Origin: Lepraria neglecta
Lineage: Eukaryota; Ascomycota; Lecanoromycetes; Lecanorales; Stereocaulaceae
DNA: 64,000 bases
Assembly (NCBI GenBank): GCA_033220425.1
Contig: CM065652.1
Span: forward strand, 3,844,001 to 3,908,000
Direction of reading: 5' to 3'
Shown: in pieces, positions 54,885-64,000 of the stretch
How positions within the stretch are numbered: position 1 is the stretch's first letter
How the letters are laid out: each line of letters begins with the position of its first letter
Position numbers and translations under genes: made by a program
The notes under the pieces: generated by a model
Told to the model about the DNA's origin: nothing
What the model saw: only the letters and a program-made list of their open reading frames with translations
Databases searched by the model: none

Positions 54885-56414
54885 ATGGCTGACGGTCGAT
54901 CATCTGCAAGGACTCGTTCAATGAGTCGTGCACAAGAGGGACAGAATGCCCAAACAGCGATCCAACCAGCAGTTCTACTAGCTACCACGTGTATAGCTGG
55001 ACGTCCAGGTTCTGCCAGGACTCGTTCGATGAGTCGGCTTGCACAAGTACAGAACGCCGAACAGACCTCAATTGCCAATCGATCAGCGGTTCCAGCAGCT
55101 GCTACGAATGTGACTAGCCGTCAAGCTTGTACCATGCCTCGTGCGAACGGTCGTCGTACACGAGGACAAGAAGTATCGCAGGGTGTCTCCGTCATTGTGC
55201 CAGCTGCTCCCCAAGCTGCTGTCAATCCGCCTATGCCAGTGACACCACAAAACCGACGACGATCGAGCACGTGGCAATTGAGCCGTCTTGCACGAGAAGC
55301 CGAAGAAGAAGCACAGAACTCTGCTCCGGCTGTGCAAGTGGCTCCTCAGATTGATGCCACTCCTAGTGCGCTAGCTATTCCCCAGAGCCCACGTCCATCA
55401 AGCCGGCGATCAAGAAGCCCCCCAACTCTACGGCCGCCTTATCGTGCCCGTGAGACTCCAGCATTGAAGGTAGTAACGACACCAGCTACATCTGGGCCCG
55501 TCTTGCCCACTCCGCCTTCAACGATCAAGGACAGTATTTCTGCTGCAGATCCCTCAAATCCTGCTTCCTCGAACCCAACTCTTCCTGGGCCAACTCCTTC
55601 GAATCAAAATCGACAACCCTCTCCCGTTGAAGAAATCGATACCTTGGCGGCTTCGTATGTTCAAGTAGGCATCGATGAATGGGTCACGAGTGAGCAGAGG
55701 AGGCAAACTGCGGCAGACGCAGCTGCGCTTGAAAACGTCGGTATGGTACAGAGGCAAGTCGAGAATCCTTTTCTCCAGCCAAGAATTCTCGTGCAGGGCT
55801 CGACGACCACACAGGATGTGGAGCCGACTGGGGTGCTCGATAGTCAGTGGCTAGAGGGCCAAATGGACCCAAGCACAGACGAGGATTCAATGCATAGAAT
55901 TGCACAGCCAGGCGACGTGGCAGAGATATTCGGTCGAGGTCTGCAAATCATCACTGATGCTTATCACGCGGACCAGGAGATGACCGATGTGTTGCCGTCC
56001 AATGTCCTGACAGGAAGCCCCGAAGATATCTGGGACTATTTCCAGGAGGACTTCGAAGAAACTGTCCCCACCCCAGAGACCCTCACGTTGATCCAGGATC
56101 TCTATCTTCCATTCGGCGCTCAGAGCCAAGCAGCCAGCGCACCTCCAGCACCTTCAGGCGCAGTGCCTTCCCATTACGACACCTCTAGCCTGTGCGTGGA
56201 CGAGACATGTCCCATAAGACATTCCCATGAGCAGGGTATGTATCATGCACGAGCCGAGCTCCCAGGAAGGTGGCATGAGAGCTGGGGATACTCAGACCCG
56301 CCACAAGAAATTTGGGAAGCGTGGACCGCAATCACGTTGGGAATGGCTACTGATCAGCAGGGGGCCATGGTGCATGGATTTGCTGAGTGCCATTTCTGGC
56401 CTGGGCCTGAGTAG
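54885..56414 (+). CDS. Array member 4: full-length RSRSPP-family protein, 509 aa
   Basis: Single frame from the ATG at 54885. Two tandem N-terminal repeats (SARTRSMSR, about 7-15 and 43-51, each followed by AQ..QNA and an Ala-rich stretch); LSRLAREAEEEAQNS (about 132-146, shared with member 2); SRRSRSPPTLRPPYRARETP (about 173-192); a long Pro/Ser/Thr-rich linker; the helical block SEQRRQTAADAAALENVGMV (about 269-288); acidic region; and a C-terminal module SSLCVDETCPIRHSHEQGMY (C437, C442, His cluster) with HESWGYSDPPQEIWEAW and a final ECHFWPGPE. The Cys/His arrangement could bind a metal. Mostly disordered, with no targeting signal. It appears to be the intact reference copy of the array. 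No known family recognised. Confidence 0.7.
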   Translation: MADGRSSARTRSMSRAQEGQNAQTAIQPAVLLATTCIAGRPGSARTRSMSRLAQVQNAEQTSIANRSAVPAAATNVTSRQACTMPRANGRRTRGQEVSQGVSVIVPAAPQAAVNPPMPVTPQNRRRSSTWQLSRLAREAEEEAQNSAPAVQVAPQIDATPSALAIPQSPRPSSRRSRSPPTLRPPYRARETPALKVVTTPATSGPVLPTPPSTIKDSISAADPSNPASSNPTLPGPTPSNQNRQPSPVEEIDTLAASYVQVGIDEWVTSEQRRQTAADAAALENVGMVQRQVENPFLQPRILVQGSTTTQDVEPTGVLDSQWLEGQMDPSTDEDSMHRIAQPGDVAEIFGRGLQIITDAYHADQEMTDVLPSNVLTGSPEDIWDYFQEDFEETVPTPETLTLIQDLYLPFGAQSQAASAPPAPSGAVPSHYDTSSLCVDETCPIRHSHEQGMYHARAELPGRWHESWGYSDPPQEIWEAWTAITLGMATDQQGAMVHGFAECHFWPGPE

Positions 56415-56747
56415 AGGAATGGCTGGAGTGGGTGGAGATCGAGGAGGGGAATGTAGCCTTATGGGAGAAGGGTTTGACGCAGATTGTGTCCCGGTGTTCA
56501 CTCCACTTTGCTCCGTTAGCGTGTGTCTGCTGGGTTAAACGATAGATTAGACGATGGCACGTCAATAGCTTTTTGCAATGAATCCGTTGAATTTGAAGCT
56601 GATGTCGACTGCATTCATGCAACGCTGAAATTCTAATTTGTCAATTCCAAGCTCTTATGGTACATAATCCCGCTATCCATGCGCTTTCAAACTACCCTCT
56701 TAACCTAGACGCATACGCGAGTCAGCTTATTACATCCATTGATTACC
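56415..56747. other. Short intergenic region between array member 4 and the p24 gene
   Basis: Convergent 3' ends; nothing else seen. Confidence 0.5.
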
Positions 56748-57654
56748 TCAGAAAGGAAGTGTGCATGCCTCAAAGAACCTCTTCAGCCACCACACCTGAA
56801 AAATGCCCTCCCCAATTAAGACCCCTAGCTGAAATATGCTCCACCACTTGACTCTTGCGTTTGTGCTCTCGGCTGTATTGCGATGTGTCCGCTCGCGAAC
56901 GATGATGTAGGATTGTTCGTCTTTGACTTGCATGAGGAGATCCGTGAGTTCTTTGACTGTAATGCGTCGAGTCAATGTCAGCAAAAGACTCTTTGCGGCG
57001 CTCCCATTCTCAGTCCTTGCCACGTGATTGCCTTCATCCTAGTAGCCTCATTTCCTCCCTAAAGAGGCCTCCCTAAACGAAAGAGAGTATGTAGAGCACA
57101 CACCTTCCTTCTCCAACGGATCACTCGGCGCCTCGCTCTCAGGCACGTAGACAATACCATGCACGTTGAAGCTGACCTCCTTCGTGCTTGCAGACCAAGC
57201 CTCGTTGCTGAAGCAGTATACGTGTTTGCCGTCGTTACGGGCGTCGAAGCTGTGGTCACCAGATGAGACGGCCTTTTGATTTACGAGCATGGTGTTCGTC
57301 GGGTCCGTTATCTGAATGAAAGAAATTAGACTTTAGCAAGTGCTTGTACAATACTAAAAGCCGACGGCAAAGCAAGCCAGCAATAATCGTATGGAAGCTC
57401 GCTGCAAAGCCTGCTTGCTAGCCCTTCGCGCCTTGAGTGATTCTCCGTTGTAGTCCACTCACCCAAAAATCGAGCTCGAGGTTCCCAGCGCCTCCAAACT
57501 CTCTATCCCCAACTTGGAATGTTACAGTCATCTTGTCATCTTTGTGTAGCACCTCGTGGAAACACTCTCTTTGGTGGGCGCCCATTTGGATGTTGTGGGC
57601 GAGGGAGGTGGTAAGGAGGCCCAGGAGGGCGCTGAGGAGAAATGAGGAGCGCAT
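56748..57654 (-). CDS. p24/EMP24 family cargo receptor, 202 aa
   Basis: Exons 57654-57463, 57311-57104 and 56956-56748 sum to 609 nt in frame; introns are 151 and 147 nt, GT-AG. Signal peptide (MRSSFLLSALLGLLTTSLA), then the GOLD domain (ECFHEVLHKDDKMTVTFQVG, two conserved Cys, with YCFSN as the second), a coiled coil (VKELTDLLMQVKDEQSYIIV, RERTHRNTAESTNARVKWWS) and one membrane span (IFQLGVLIGEGIFQVWWL) ending KRFFEA, whose FF is the COPII-binding motif. p24 proteins cycle between ER and Golgi and sort GPI proteins and other cargo. The tail CTLPF after FFEA differs from the usual basic end, perhaps from read-through of a lost splice or a lineage change. Confidence 0.92.
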
Positions 57655-58227
57655 CGTGGGTAACTTAGGGAGAGCGCAAGCAAGGGAAAGCAGGCATGCG
57701 AGCTTCAAAGGGACCCTTAGAGCAGATTCGATGAACCCTTGAGCTTGAGAAGCAGATTGGGGAAGTTGGCGAAAAGGGACACTTTTTCAAACTGGCTTCG
57801 GAGAAACTTCGGGATCTGATGTGTCCTGGCCAAACAGTATTTAGGGAGGACAGACTCCTTGGCAAACATTCACTTGATATTTTGATATTTTGATATTGAG
57901 GTCTTTGCTGCCTAGCATATCTCTTACTCATGCAGCCTGACCAAAGGTCAAAGCGTCCACAGATACAACATCAGAAGATTTGCAGTGAATGCTTGTAAGT
58001 ACGTAGATGCCAACACAGGTACGTATATCCAGCATCTATGGCCCAATTCATCCTGACTCTCAGAGTGAATGAAAACAAAGCGGTAAACAACGCCTATAAA
58101 TTCTCCTCGTCTCGCACCATTCTTCCTCATCTTTGATCTTCCATCTTCCTTTAATCTCCCGGGTAAACTTCGCACTCGGTTCTGACTGCGCCTCACACAA
58201 CTCGGACGATATCTCACATAACTCGCA
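57655..58227. promoter_or_regulatory. Shared upstream region of the divergent p24 and SANT-like genes
   Basis: The two genes start 573 bp apart, facing away from each other. A TTTTGATATTTTGATATTGA run lies near 57880-57898. No factor site is claimed. Confidence 0.5.
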
Positions 58228-59297
58228 ATGTCCGGATCAACAAAACCCCCCACCACCTCTCAACCCACTCGGAAAAAGCGTTCGCACCATACTCAAGAGA
58301 TGGGCTTCCTCAAAGACAAGAACGAAGATCCAGTCACAATCAGCATATTTGACATCTTCACCACCAGCAAGTCTAGCAAAGACGGGGCTAAGGGCCGCAA
58401 GATGAGCCTCTCAAAGGACAAAGTAAGTTCTGAAAGAATCTTCACACGGGAACTTATCCTATCACATGCTCAAAAACAATCGTCGGTTGGCCCTTCGCTG
58501 ACGTCAATTTAGGCAAAGGTCCAAGCCTGTGCTGCCATCGTCTCTACCAAGGCAAAAGCATCCGAAGCACCCAAAGCCACCGATGATGCAAGCACCCACG
58601 GCGCAGCTACAACATTCACCGCCATCGAAGATGTGGCTCTCAAAGCCATGAAAGCCAACGGAAAGACTTGGAAGGAGATTAGTGAGCTCTTCACTAGCAA
58701 GGAGCTTGACGCTATCAAAGCCCGCTACAAGGAGCTCTCCCATGATGCTGCGGCCAAGTCCTCTAAGGCTACCGCTAATATCAATGACGAAGAGGGCAAA
58801 GCAAAAGGTGCTGAAGAGGCCAAGGACGACATGAAGGAGGACAAAAAATTTGACAGGAAAGGAAAGGGGAAGGGGAAAGGGAAAGGGAAGGATAAGGGGA
58901 AAGGGAAGGACACCGGCGAGCACACGGGTGAGGAGAAGGGAGAAGCATCGCAGACAGGCGTGGAACAAGTCACCACCGGGAACGGAACCTCCACCAACGG
59001 AACCTCCTCCAGCGGGACCTCCTCCAACGGCGTGCAGAAGAAGACGGGAGAAAAGATCGTTCTTGGGCCGATCATTGACATACGTACTGAGGAAGAACTA
59101 AACGCTGAGGAAGTGAGTCTCACTGCTCTTGAAGACGCCCAATATTCACTGATATTGTTTTGAAGATCACTCACCTCCTCAGTTTCATCCCTCGCTACGA
59201 GAAACATATGTGGCTCGCGGTGGCGTCTAGGTACTTCGACAAAACATCCAAGCGTGTTGACTACCTTGAGTTGGCGAAGGTCGTGAAGGATGCCTAG
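58228..59297 (+). CDS. SANT/Myb-like protein with a Lys/Gly repeat, 308 aa
   Basis: Exons 58228-58422, 58513-59112 and 59166-59297 (introns 90 and 53 nt, GT-AG, phase 0) sum to 927 nt. The N-terminus is basic (TRKKRSHHTQ). A helical SANT-like block (AIEDVALKAMKANGKTWKEI, then SELFTSKELDAIKARYKEL) matches the fungal proteins where this block senses or binds chromatin or DNA; the match is by pattern. The middle is low-complexity KGKGKGKGK and Thr/Ser/Asn/Gly-rich (NGTSTNGTSSSGTSSNG). The C-terminal exon has HLLSFIPRYEKHMWLAVASR and DYLELAKVV, likely a second small helical domain. Probably nuclear. Function unknown. Confidence 0.75.
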
Positions 59298-62200
59298 GCG
59301 TCTGGCAGTAGGCCATAGTAGTGGGATAGTATCGAGGGTAGTTGATCATGGAATGGTGGACCACTAGGGCAGCAGACGATCAGTAGTAGGCAATCAAGGG
59401 TTGAATACCAAGTGGCAATTGAGTTCCAAATGGAAGGTTGACTGTGTCCAGTGCTCATTGCAACTTACTAAACCCTTTGAGCTGATGGTCTAGCTGGTTG
59501 CTACTCATCTCCCACACATGTTTTGACTGATGTGGTAAACAGATATGATCACAGTGCTGGCAACAAGCCAGTACAACGGCATGACGCAAGCTCCTTCTTG
59601 ACGTGCTTCACCCCTACTTGTATGATCACCCATCAGTTTTACTACAGCAATCGTGAACCAGAGAGCTTGCCAATACCTGAACAATCTGACAGAAAGCTGG
59701 CAGGGTGGCTGATCAAAGGGGGTTTAAATCCAGAGAATTGACGCACAAGAGCAATCATCCCCCACTGCTGCATCGCTGACAGCTATAGCAGCATACCTCC
59801 TTCGCAAGCAAGCAAAGGACCCTAAGGAGAGGATGTGTAGCTTTTGGGCGTTGCAGCCTATCTAATGAGGGCCGGATGTGCTAACCGCCAGGGGTCGAGA
59901 GACCGTCAAAGTTCGTCATTCGAGGTCACAACCCCCTCCAGAATTCTGATTGGGTAAAGATCTCAACCCCGAGAACAGATTCTCAACAGGTTTGTGCCCG
60001 AGAACAGGCCTAGATTGGTTCAAAGTTGAAAGTCTTGTATAGTAGCGTCTAGGTAATTTAAGATAGGCGTCGGACAGGGAAGGAGGCCATCAGAGCGGTT
60101 GGCAACCAGGGTAGTTAGCCAGTAAGGCACCAATTTATGAGGGCAGTAGGCCATCATTGACAAGTGAAAAACGAGTTGGACGTCAAACAACCATTGCATA
60201 TTAGCCAGTAGTCACCCATATTCGGGGGGGCTTGTTTCCCGTCAAGAATCTTTTGCTGCTTGTTGTACCGGATTGGTACCCATCATCTGCACATATTGTT
60301 ATACTCATGGAATACACATTTGACCATTGTGCGAGCCATACACTAGTGCATGTGCAAGATGAAAGCTCCTCACCATCACTTTTGCTTATTGCTTTATGGT
60401 CGCCAATCCTTCTTCCTCTGATGAGCAAGGGTGGCAGCCGTCCAGAATTTCTTAAAAATAACCTCCACTGGGTGATTGAAGGCGCTTTTGACCCAGGAAG
60501 CTAACACTTGAGCGGAGTCATCCCTGGCTTAGGCGCCACTTCGAATTCCAGTATCGTCCCATATTCGCACCAAACAAAAGGCTCCAAAGAAGGTACGCGT
60601 CTCCTTTCTGGGAATGCAACCCATCTAATAGCACACAGCGACTCTCCAAGGATCCCAGGACTTCGCTGTCGGAGGGTACAATCCCTTCAGAGCATCAATA
60701 CAAATTAGACAACGCAGTTATGGTCGGTGGTCCGGCAATCCTTCACCGCTCTTTCTCCAATAAGAAATGCCGAGTCCAAAGTCTACATTAGGGGCATTAA
60801 CTCAAACATCTCGTGCCGCTGCTGCTCAAAGTCTATGATGATCAACGTGGCTGGTGATGAGTTGTCAGTATGGCAAAGTTATGAAGGAATGGATGGAAGG
60901 AGGATCGAGAGGATGTTGTTGTGGGAAAAAGGGTGGCCGGAGAAAGTGCCCGTTTGTACCCAACGCCGGCAGGTTTCAGGCCGCTAACGGGGATCGTGGC
61001 TCGTGCCCACAAGGCAAGCACAGCAGGAAGCGCTGCGATTCGCTGAGCCCTGCTGAACGTGATTCACAAGTCCCTGCTGGAAGTCTAGGTCTAGGGATGA
61101 CGCTGGCCCATCATCATCCATCATCTTCAGCCTCTAGATCCGAGAAGCTATCAATTTACAATCATCAATTTTCATGTTGTTTTCTCCGGCACCCTTCTAC
61201 GTGGCGACATTTGGGCTGCCATCGCCTAGACGGTCGAGGCCAGCGCCCCAAAAGTCGTGGAACCGGGATCTGCAAAAGTTTGAAATGAACGCTCCGTCTG
61301 ACACGTATGCAAGCTCCATGCAGGACCACCTCAACCCTGACCCACCCCCATAGCATCGCTATGTGCTGGCCTTAATAACTACATACAATGCCTTCTCCCG
61401 CGCATATTACATCACTGAGACATTTCTCTCTTAACTCTCTCGTTTGTCGCTTTGAGCAATCGCTCGAACAGCTGCCTTTCGCTTGTTGACCCTACAACTA
61501 CACCAAGAGCTCCGCAAAGCTCGAGAAAAAGCGGTCACGAATTCAATCGTGGCGGCGCGGCTCTGTCCGTCCTTCGATGATCTTCGATTAGGCCGGGCGA
61601 GACACTTTGAGGCGCATTGACCGCACAAAGGTCATAGATTGCCTCGAGCTCCGAAAAATTCGACGACAGTTCCCTCTACACCAATTGAGGGCCCAATGCC
61701 TCTCAAGATCCGACAATTGTACAGAAGACCTCAGCTATAAGGCATCAGCGTTCTACGGCCGTGTACAATAGGGAATTGGAGGACATACTGCTCTTTGCGT
61801 GCGCTGTTAATGTAGGAGCCACCTCCGCCCCCGTAGAAAATCCCAGAGCTGACCTCCAAGCAGAATTCCATTCTAAAAGTAATTGCGACGTCCACATAAT
61901 CCTTGCCGAACCGGCCGGCTGTACAAAATCGTCAAACATACTTTATTGCCGTTGAAAGAAAAAGCTCCAACGAACATACCAATCAGCTACCTCAGCACAT
62001 CCAATTACCTCACCTCGGATATCACACCAATCAACAAATACCGCCAACAAGACCGGCTTCATCTTCCTACAAATCACACAAGTCAAGCTCACCTGGAGCT
62101 CATGATAGGCGAAAGCTTCGGGGGAGCAACGTCAGCGAGGATACACCTTCGGAAAATCAAGCGTTGCTGTCAATGATGAAGCACGTTGGTCGGATACACC

Positions 62201-62550
62201 TTTCGTCAACCTCACATCTTCACTGTCGAACACATACGCCTTCGGAGAGAAGTACTGCCGAAAGAAATTCACCTGAAAGAAATCTGGCTAAAGCGCGCGG
62301 TAAACGGTAAGCTCAGATCCTTCGAGCGCTGCTCCGAGTGTTGTTTCAGAACTTTTCATTTTCACCTTGAAGATGACTTGGATGGCCGTTACGTTCCGAA
62401 CGTCATAGCAAGCATCATGAGAATTGTGGTGGCACAAAAGCAAAGCCTCGGTGGTGCTCGGGTCGCGATGTTTACATCAACCACCCGGAACCTCCCCCGC
62501 GCGTTTTCTGCATCCAATTCACTTGAATTTCCCGGGCCAAAGCTAATGCA
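59298..62550. other. About 3.2 kb without a supportable gene
   Basis: Short ORFs only. Phrases such as AGGGCAGTAGGCCAT and GGTAGTTG recur loosely near 59300-59400 and 60060-60170. Plus-strand ORFs at 61761-62596 sit just upstream of the 14-3-3-like gene but show no domain; some may be in its 5' leader. Confidence 0.45.
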
Positions 62551-63570
62551 ATGGCTCAATTCCAGAAACTCGGTAATATCGTCTTCGACACGTTGATGGC
62601 CTCTTCGGAGGTCGATCAAAAGTTCCTTGGCCGCTTCGCCAAAGAAACAAACAATTCCTACGCCTTCCTCGCCTCCAAACTCTACCAGATCCTTGGCCTC
62701 TCCGTCCTCCTTTCCAAAAAGCTCGTTCGCGCTCGCCGCCTTCGCCGTCTCGATACCACACGCGACACCAAGTCCCTACAACTCTACCACCACATAATAT
62801 GGCTTGCACGCGAAGGACTATGGATACTCGAAGAATACGTACTGCCAATGGTGCGGAACAGCACCATCTACGAACTCAAAGTTCTCAGCTACAAACTTCG
62901 CGCCAGCTTCTACCACATCTTCGTCCTCTTCCACAATCAGCCATCCATCAACCAAACCGCCATCCCCAGCTTCTCCCCACTCCTCAATGCTGACGTCAAA
63001 GGCAAGGGCAAAGCTCGCGATTCACTCCGCTCATCTCCACCTCTCAACCCTCTCGAAGGTGGCCCCGTCCGCACGGCGGCCACGCTACCTCCTGGGCTCA
63101 CACCAATCTCAATAATTAAGCCTTCCGCCTCCTTCCTCCTCCCAGCCGAAAACTATATCCCCAAAGCCTCCCAATACTTCGAATACGCAGCCAGCCTCTC
63201 CGAAACCCACCTCTCCGGCTCGCACCCCATTCGACTCTCCGTCAAGACAGAATACGCCGCCTACCTCTACGACTGCCTACACGATGGTGAAGGGTCGCGC
63301 AAGCTGGCACAAGCGGCTATAAGGGATGTCTACAATGCCAAAGAGGGCATGGATGACGACATGTTTGAGGACGCTGCTGAGCTTGTGGGCATACTGGGCA
63401 AGATGATGAAGCGAGGGCTTGGTGGAGCTGGGAGTCAAGGCAGTGGGAGTGGGAGTACGCCTAGGGTTGGTGAGGGAAGCACACCCGGGACTACACCTAG
63501 GAGCACCCCCAGGGCAGGGAAAATCGATGTCTTTAACAAAGGGTTACCCGAGCTGCCAAAGGAGAGATGA
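62551..63570 (+). CDS. 14-3-3-like protein, 339 aa
   Basis: Single frame from the ATG at 62551. The N-terminal text (SSEVDQKFLGRFAKETNNSY, FLASKLYQILGLSVLLSKKL, TRDTKSLQLYHHIIWLAREG, YELKVLSYKLRASFYHIFVL) and the C-terminal helices (PKASQYFEYAASLSETHLSG, RLSVKTEYAAYLYDCLHDGE, GSRKLAQAAIRDVYNAKEGM) follow the order of the divergent 14-3-3-like proteins of ascomycetes. A Pro/Ser-rich insert sits mid-protein (about 150-190), and a Gly/Ser/Thr-rich tail ends LPELPKER. Canonical 14-3-3 proteins bind phosphoserine peptides; the divergent class may not keep all ligand residues. An out-of-frame ATG lies just 5 bp upstream. Confidence 0.88.
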   Translation: MAQFQKLGNIVFDTLMASSEVDQKFLGRFAKETNNSYAFLASKLYQILGLSVLLSKKLVRARRLRRLDTTRDTKSLQLYHHIIWLAREGLWILEEYVLPMVRNSTIYELKVLSYKLRASFYHIFVLFHNQPSINQTAIPSFSPLLNADVKGKGKARDSLRSSPPLNPLEGGPVRTAATLPPGLTPISIIKPSASFLLPAENYIPKASQYFEYAASLSETHLSGSHPIRLSVKTEYAAYLYDCLHDGEGSRKLAQAAIRDVYNAKEGMDDDMFEDAAELVGILGKMMKRGLGGAGSQGSGSGSTPRVGEGSTPGTTPRSTPRAGKIDVFNKGLPELPKER

Positions 63571-64000
63571 CACATGTGGTACATATAGGCGGGAAGGCCG
63601 AGCATTGAAAGGGTTGTGGCATACATTGCAGGCGTTGGCGCATCAAAATAGAGTGGAGGGGCATTCGTTCTTGGAGCTGGCTGGCATGCCTTGTGTTCCT
63701 TCTATCACTGTCCTTTTTCTGGACGGCTTGCTTGATACCCTTCTGGAAGAGAATATTAGATGTATTAATCATATTCATAAATAGTCAGAAGCTGAATGCT
63801 CGTTGTAGACTCTGCGGCTCACTGTTTCTTCGCTGAAGATATTTGCAGGGATTGAGGATGAGTAGAAGAAGAGATTTCGGAAAGTCACTAATGTTTAGCT
63901 CCTTGGCAGGCTTCATCTTCGTTCTTTCCATTTCTGGCTTTTCTCCGCATTGTCTGTAAACAACCGGATTCGTCAATGAGGCTTGTCAAAGACACTCTTT
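63571..64000. other. 3' flank of the 14-3-3-like gene; no gene seen
   Basis: Short ORFs only up to the window edge. Confidence 0.5.

Noticed and set aside
1-64000. CRISPR arrays, prokaryotic operons, rRNA genes
   Set aside because: The sequence is eukaryotic with spliceosomal introns; no direct-repeat/spacer array or rRNA core seen.

Overview
Eukaryotic chromosomal DNA, almost certainly from a filamentous ascomycete (Pezizomycotina; a Leotiomycete would fit, but that is inference). The evidence is many short introns (about 47-150 nt) with GTRNGY donors and CTRAY-like branch sites just before YAG, and fungus-typical families: fungal 14-3-3-like protein, CFEM/GPI protein, DUF3237, Ppn1 endopolyphosphatase, ACR3, monocarboxylate-type MFS and Mep/Amt. 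There are no operons. Genes lie on both strands, separated by long gene-poor stretches.

Layout. 0.3-0.6 kb: small secreted protein. 1.5-4.9 kb: membrane-protein fragment and a broken Ser/Thr kinase. 5.8-8.0 kb: endopolyphosphatase. 9.1-12.2 kb: a 1025-aa repeat protein. 12.5-16.9 kb: degenerate repeats and ORF relics. 17.0-17.8 kb: DUF3237 gene. 18.3-18.5 kb: split tRNA-Ser(CGA). 19.3-24 kb: run of broken genes (P450, GST, rhodopsin/SAT4-type membrane protein). 25.1-26.1 kb: class II aldolase. 26.9-28.5 kb: ammonium transporter with GATA-type sites upstream. 28.9-32.9 kb: nothing supportable. 33-34.2 kb: secreted thaumatin-like protein. 35.2-38.6 kb: divergent MFS and ACR3 transporters with a GA-rich minisatellite just before ACR3. 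39.2-45 kb: two decayed kinase-like genes (kinase/ankyrin and HeLo-type) flanking an intact HNH gene. 45-47.4 kb: aldo-keto reductase and CFEM protein. 48.7-56.4 kb: tandem array of a family I do not recognise. 56.7-59.3 kb: p24 cargo receptor and a SANT-like nuclear protein. 62.5-63.6 kb: 14-3-3-like protein.

The intact genes cover general housekeeping (polyphosphate, ammonium uptake, vesicle traffic, signalling), metalloid export and cell-surface proteins. Two themes stand out. First, many signalling/allorecognition-like and detoxification genes are broken by single stops or frameshifts, and the P450 has also lost its haem cysteine. Second, the 50-56 kb array holds at least four paralogues of a disordered Arg/Ser/Pro-rich family sharing an RSRSPP motif and a helical QRRRIA motif. 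One copy carries TAG codons exactly where its sister has two Trp codons, as repeat-induced point mutation would produce. The array and the in-register 18-residue helix repeat in the 1025-aa protein are the best candidates for something undescribed. Gene models were spliced by eye, with reading-frame closure checked by arithmetic.
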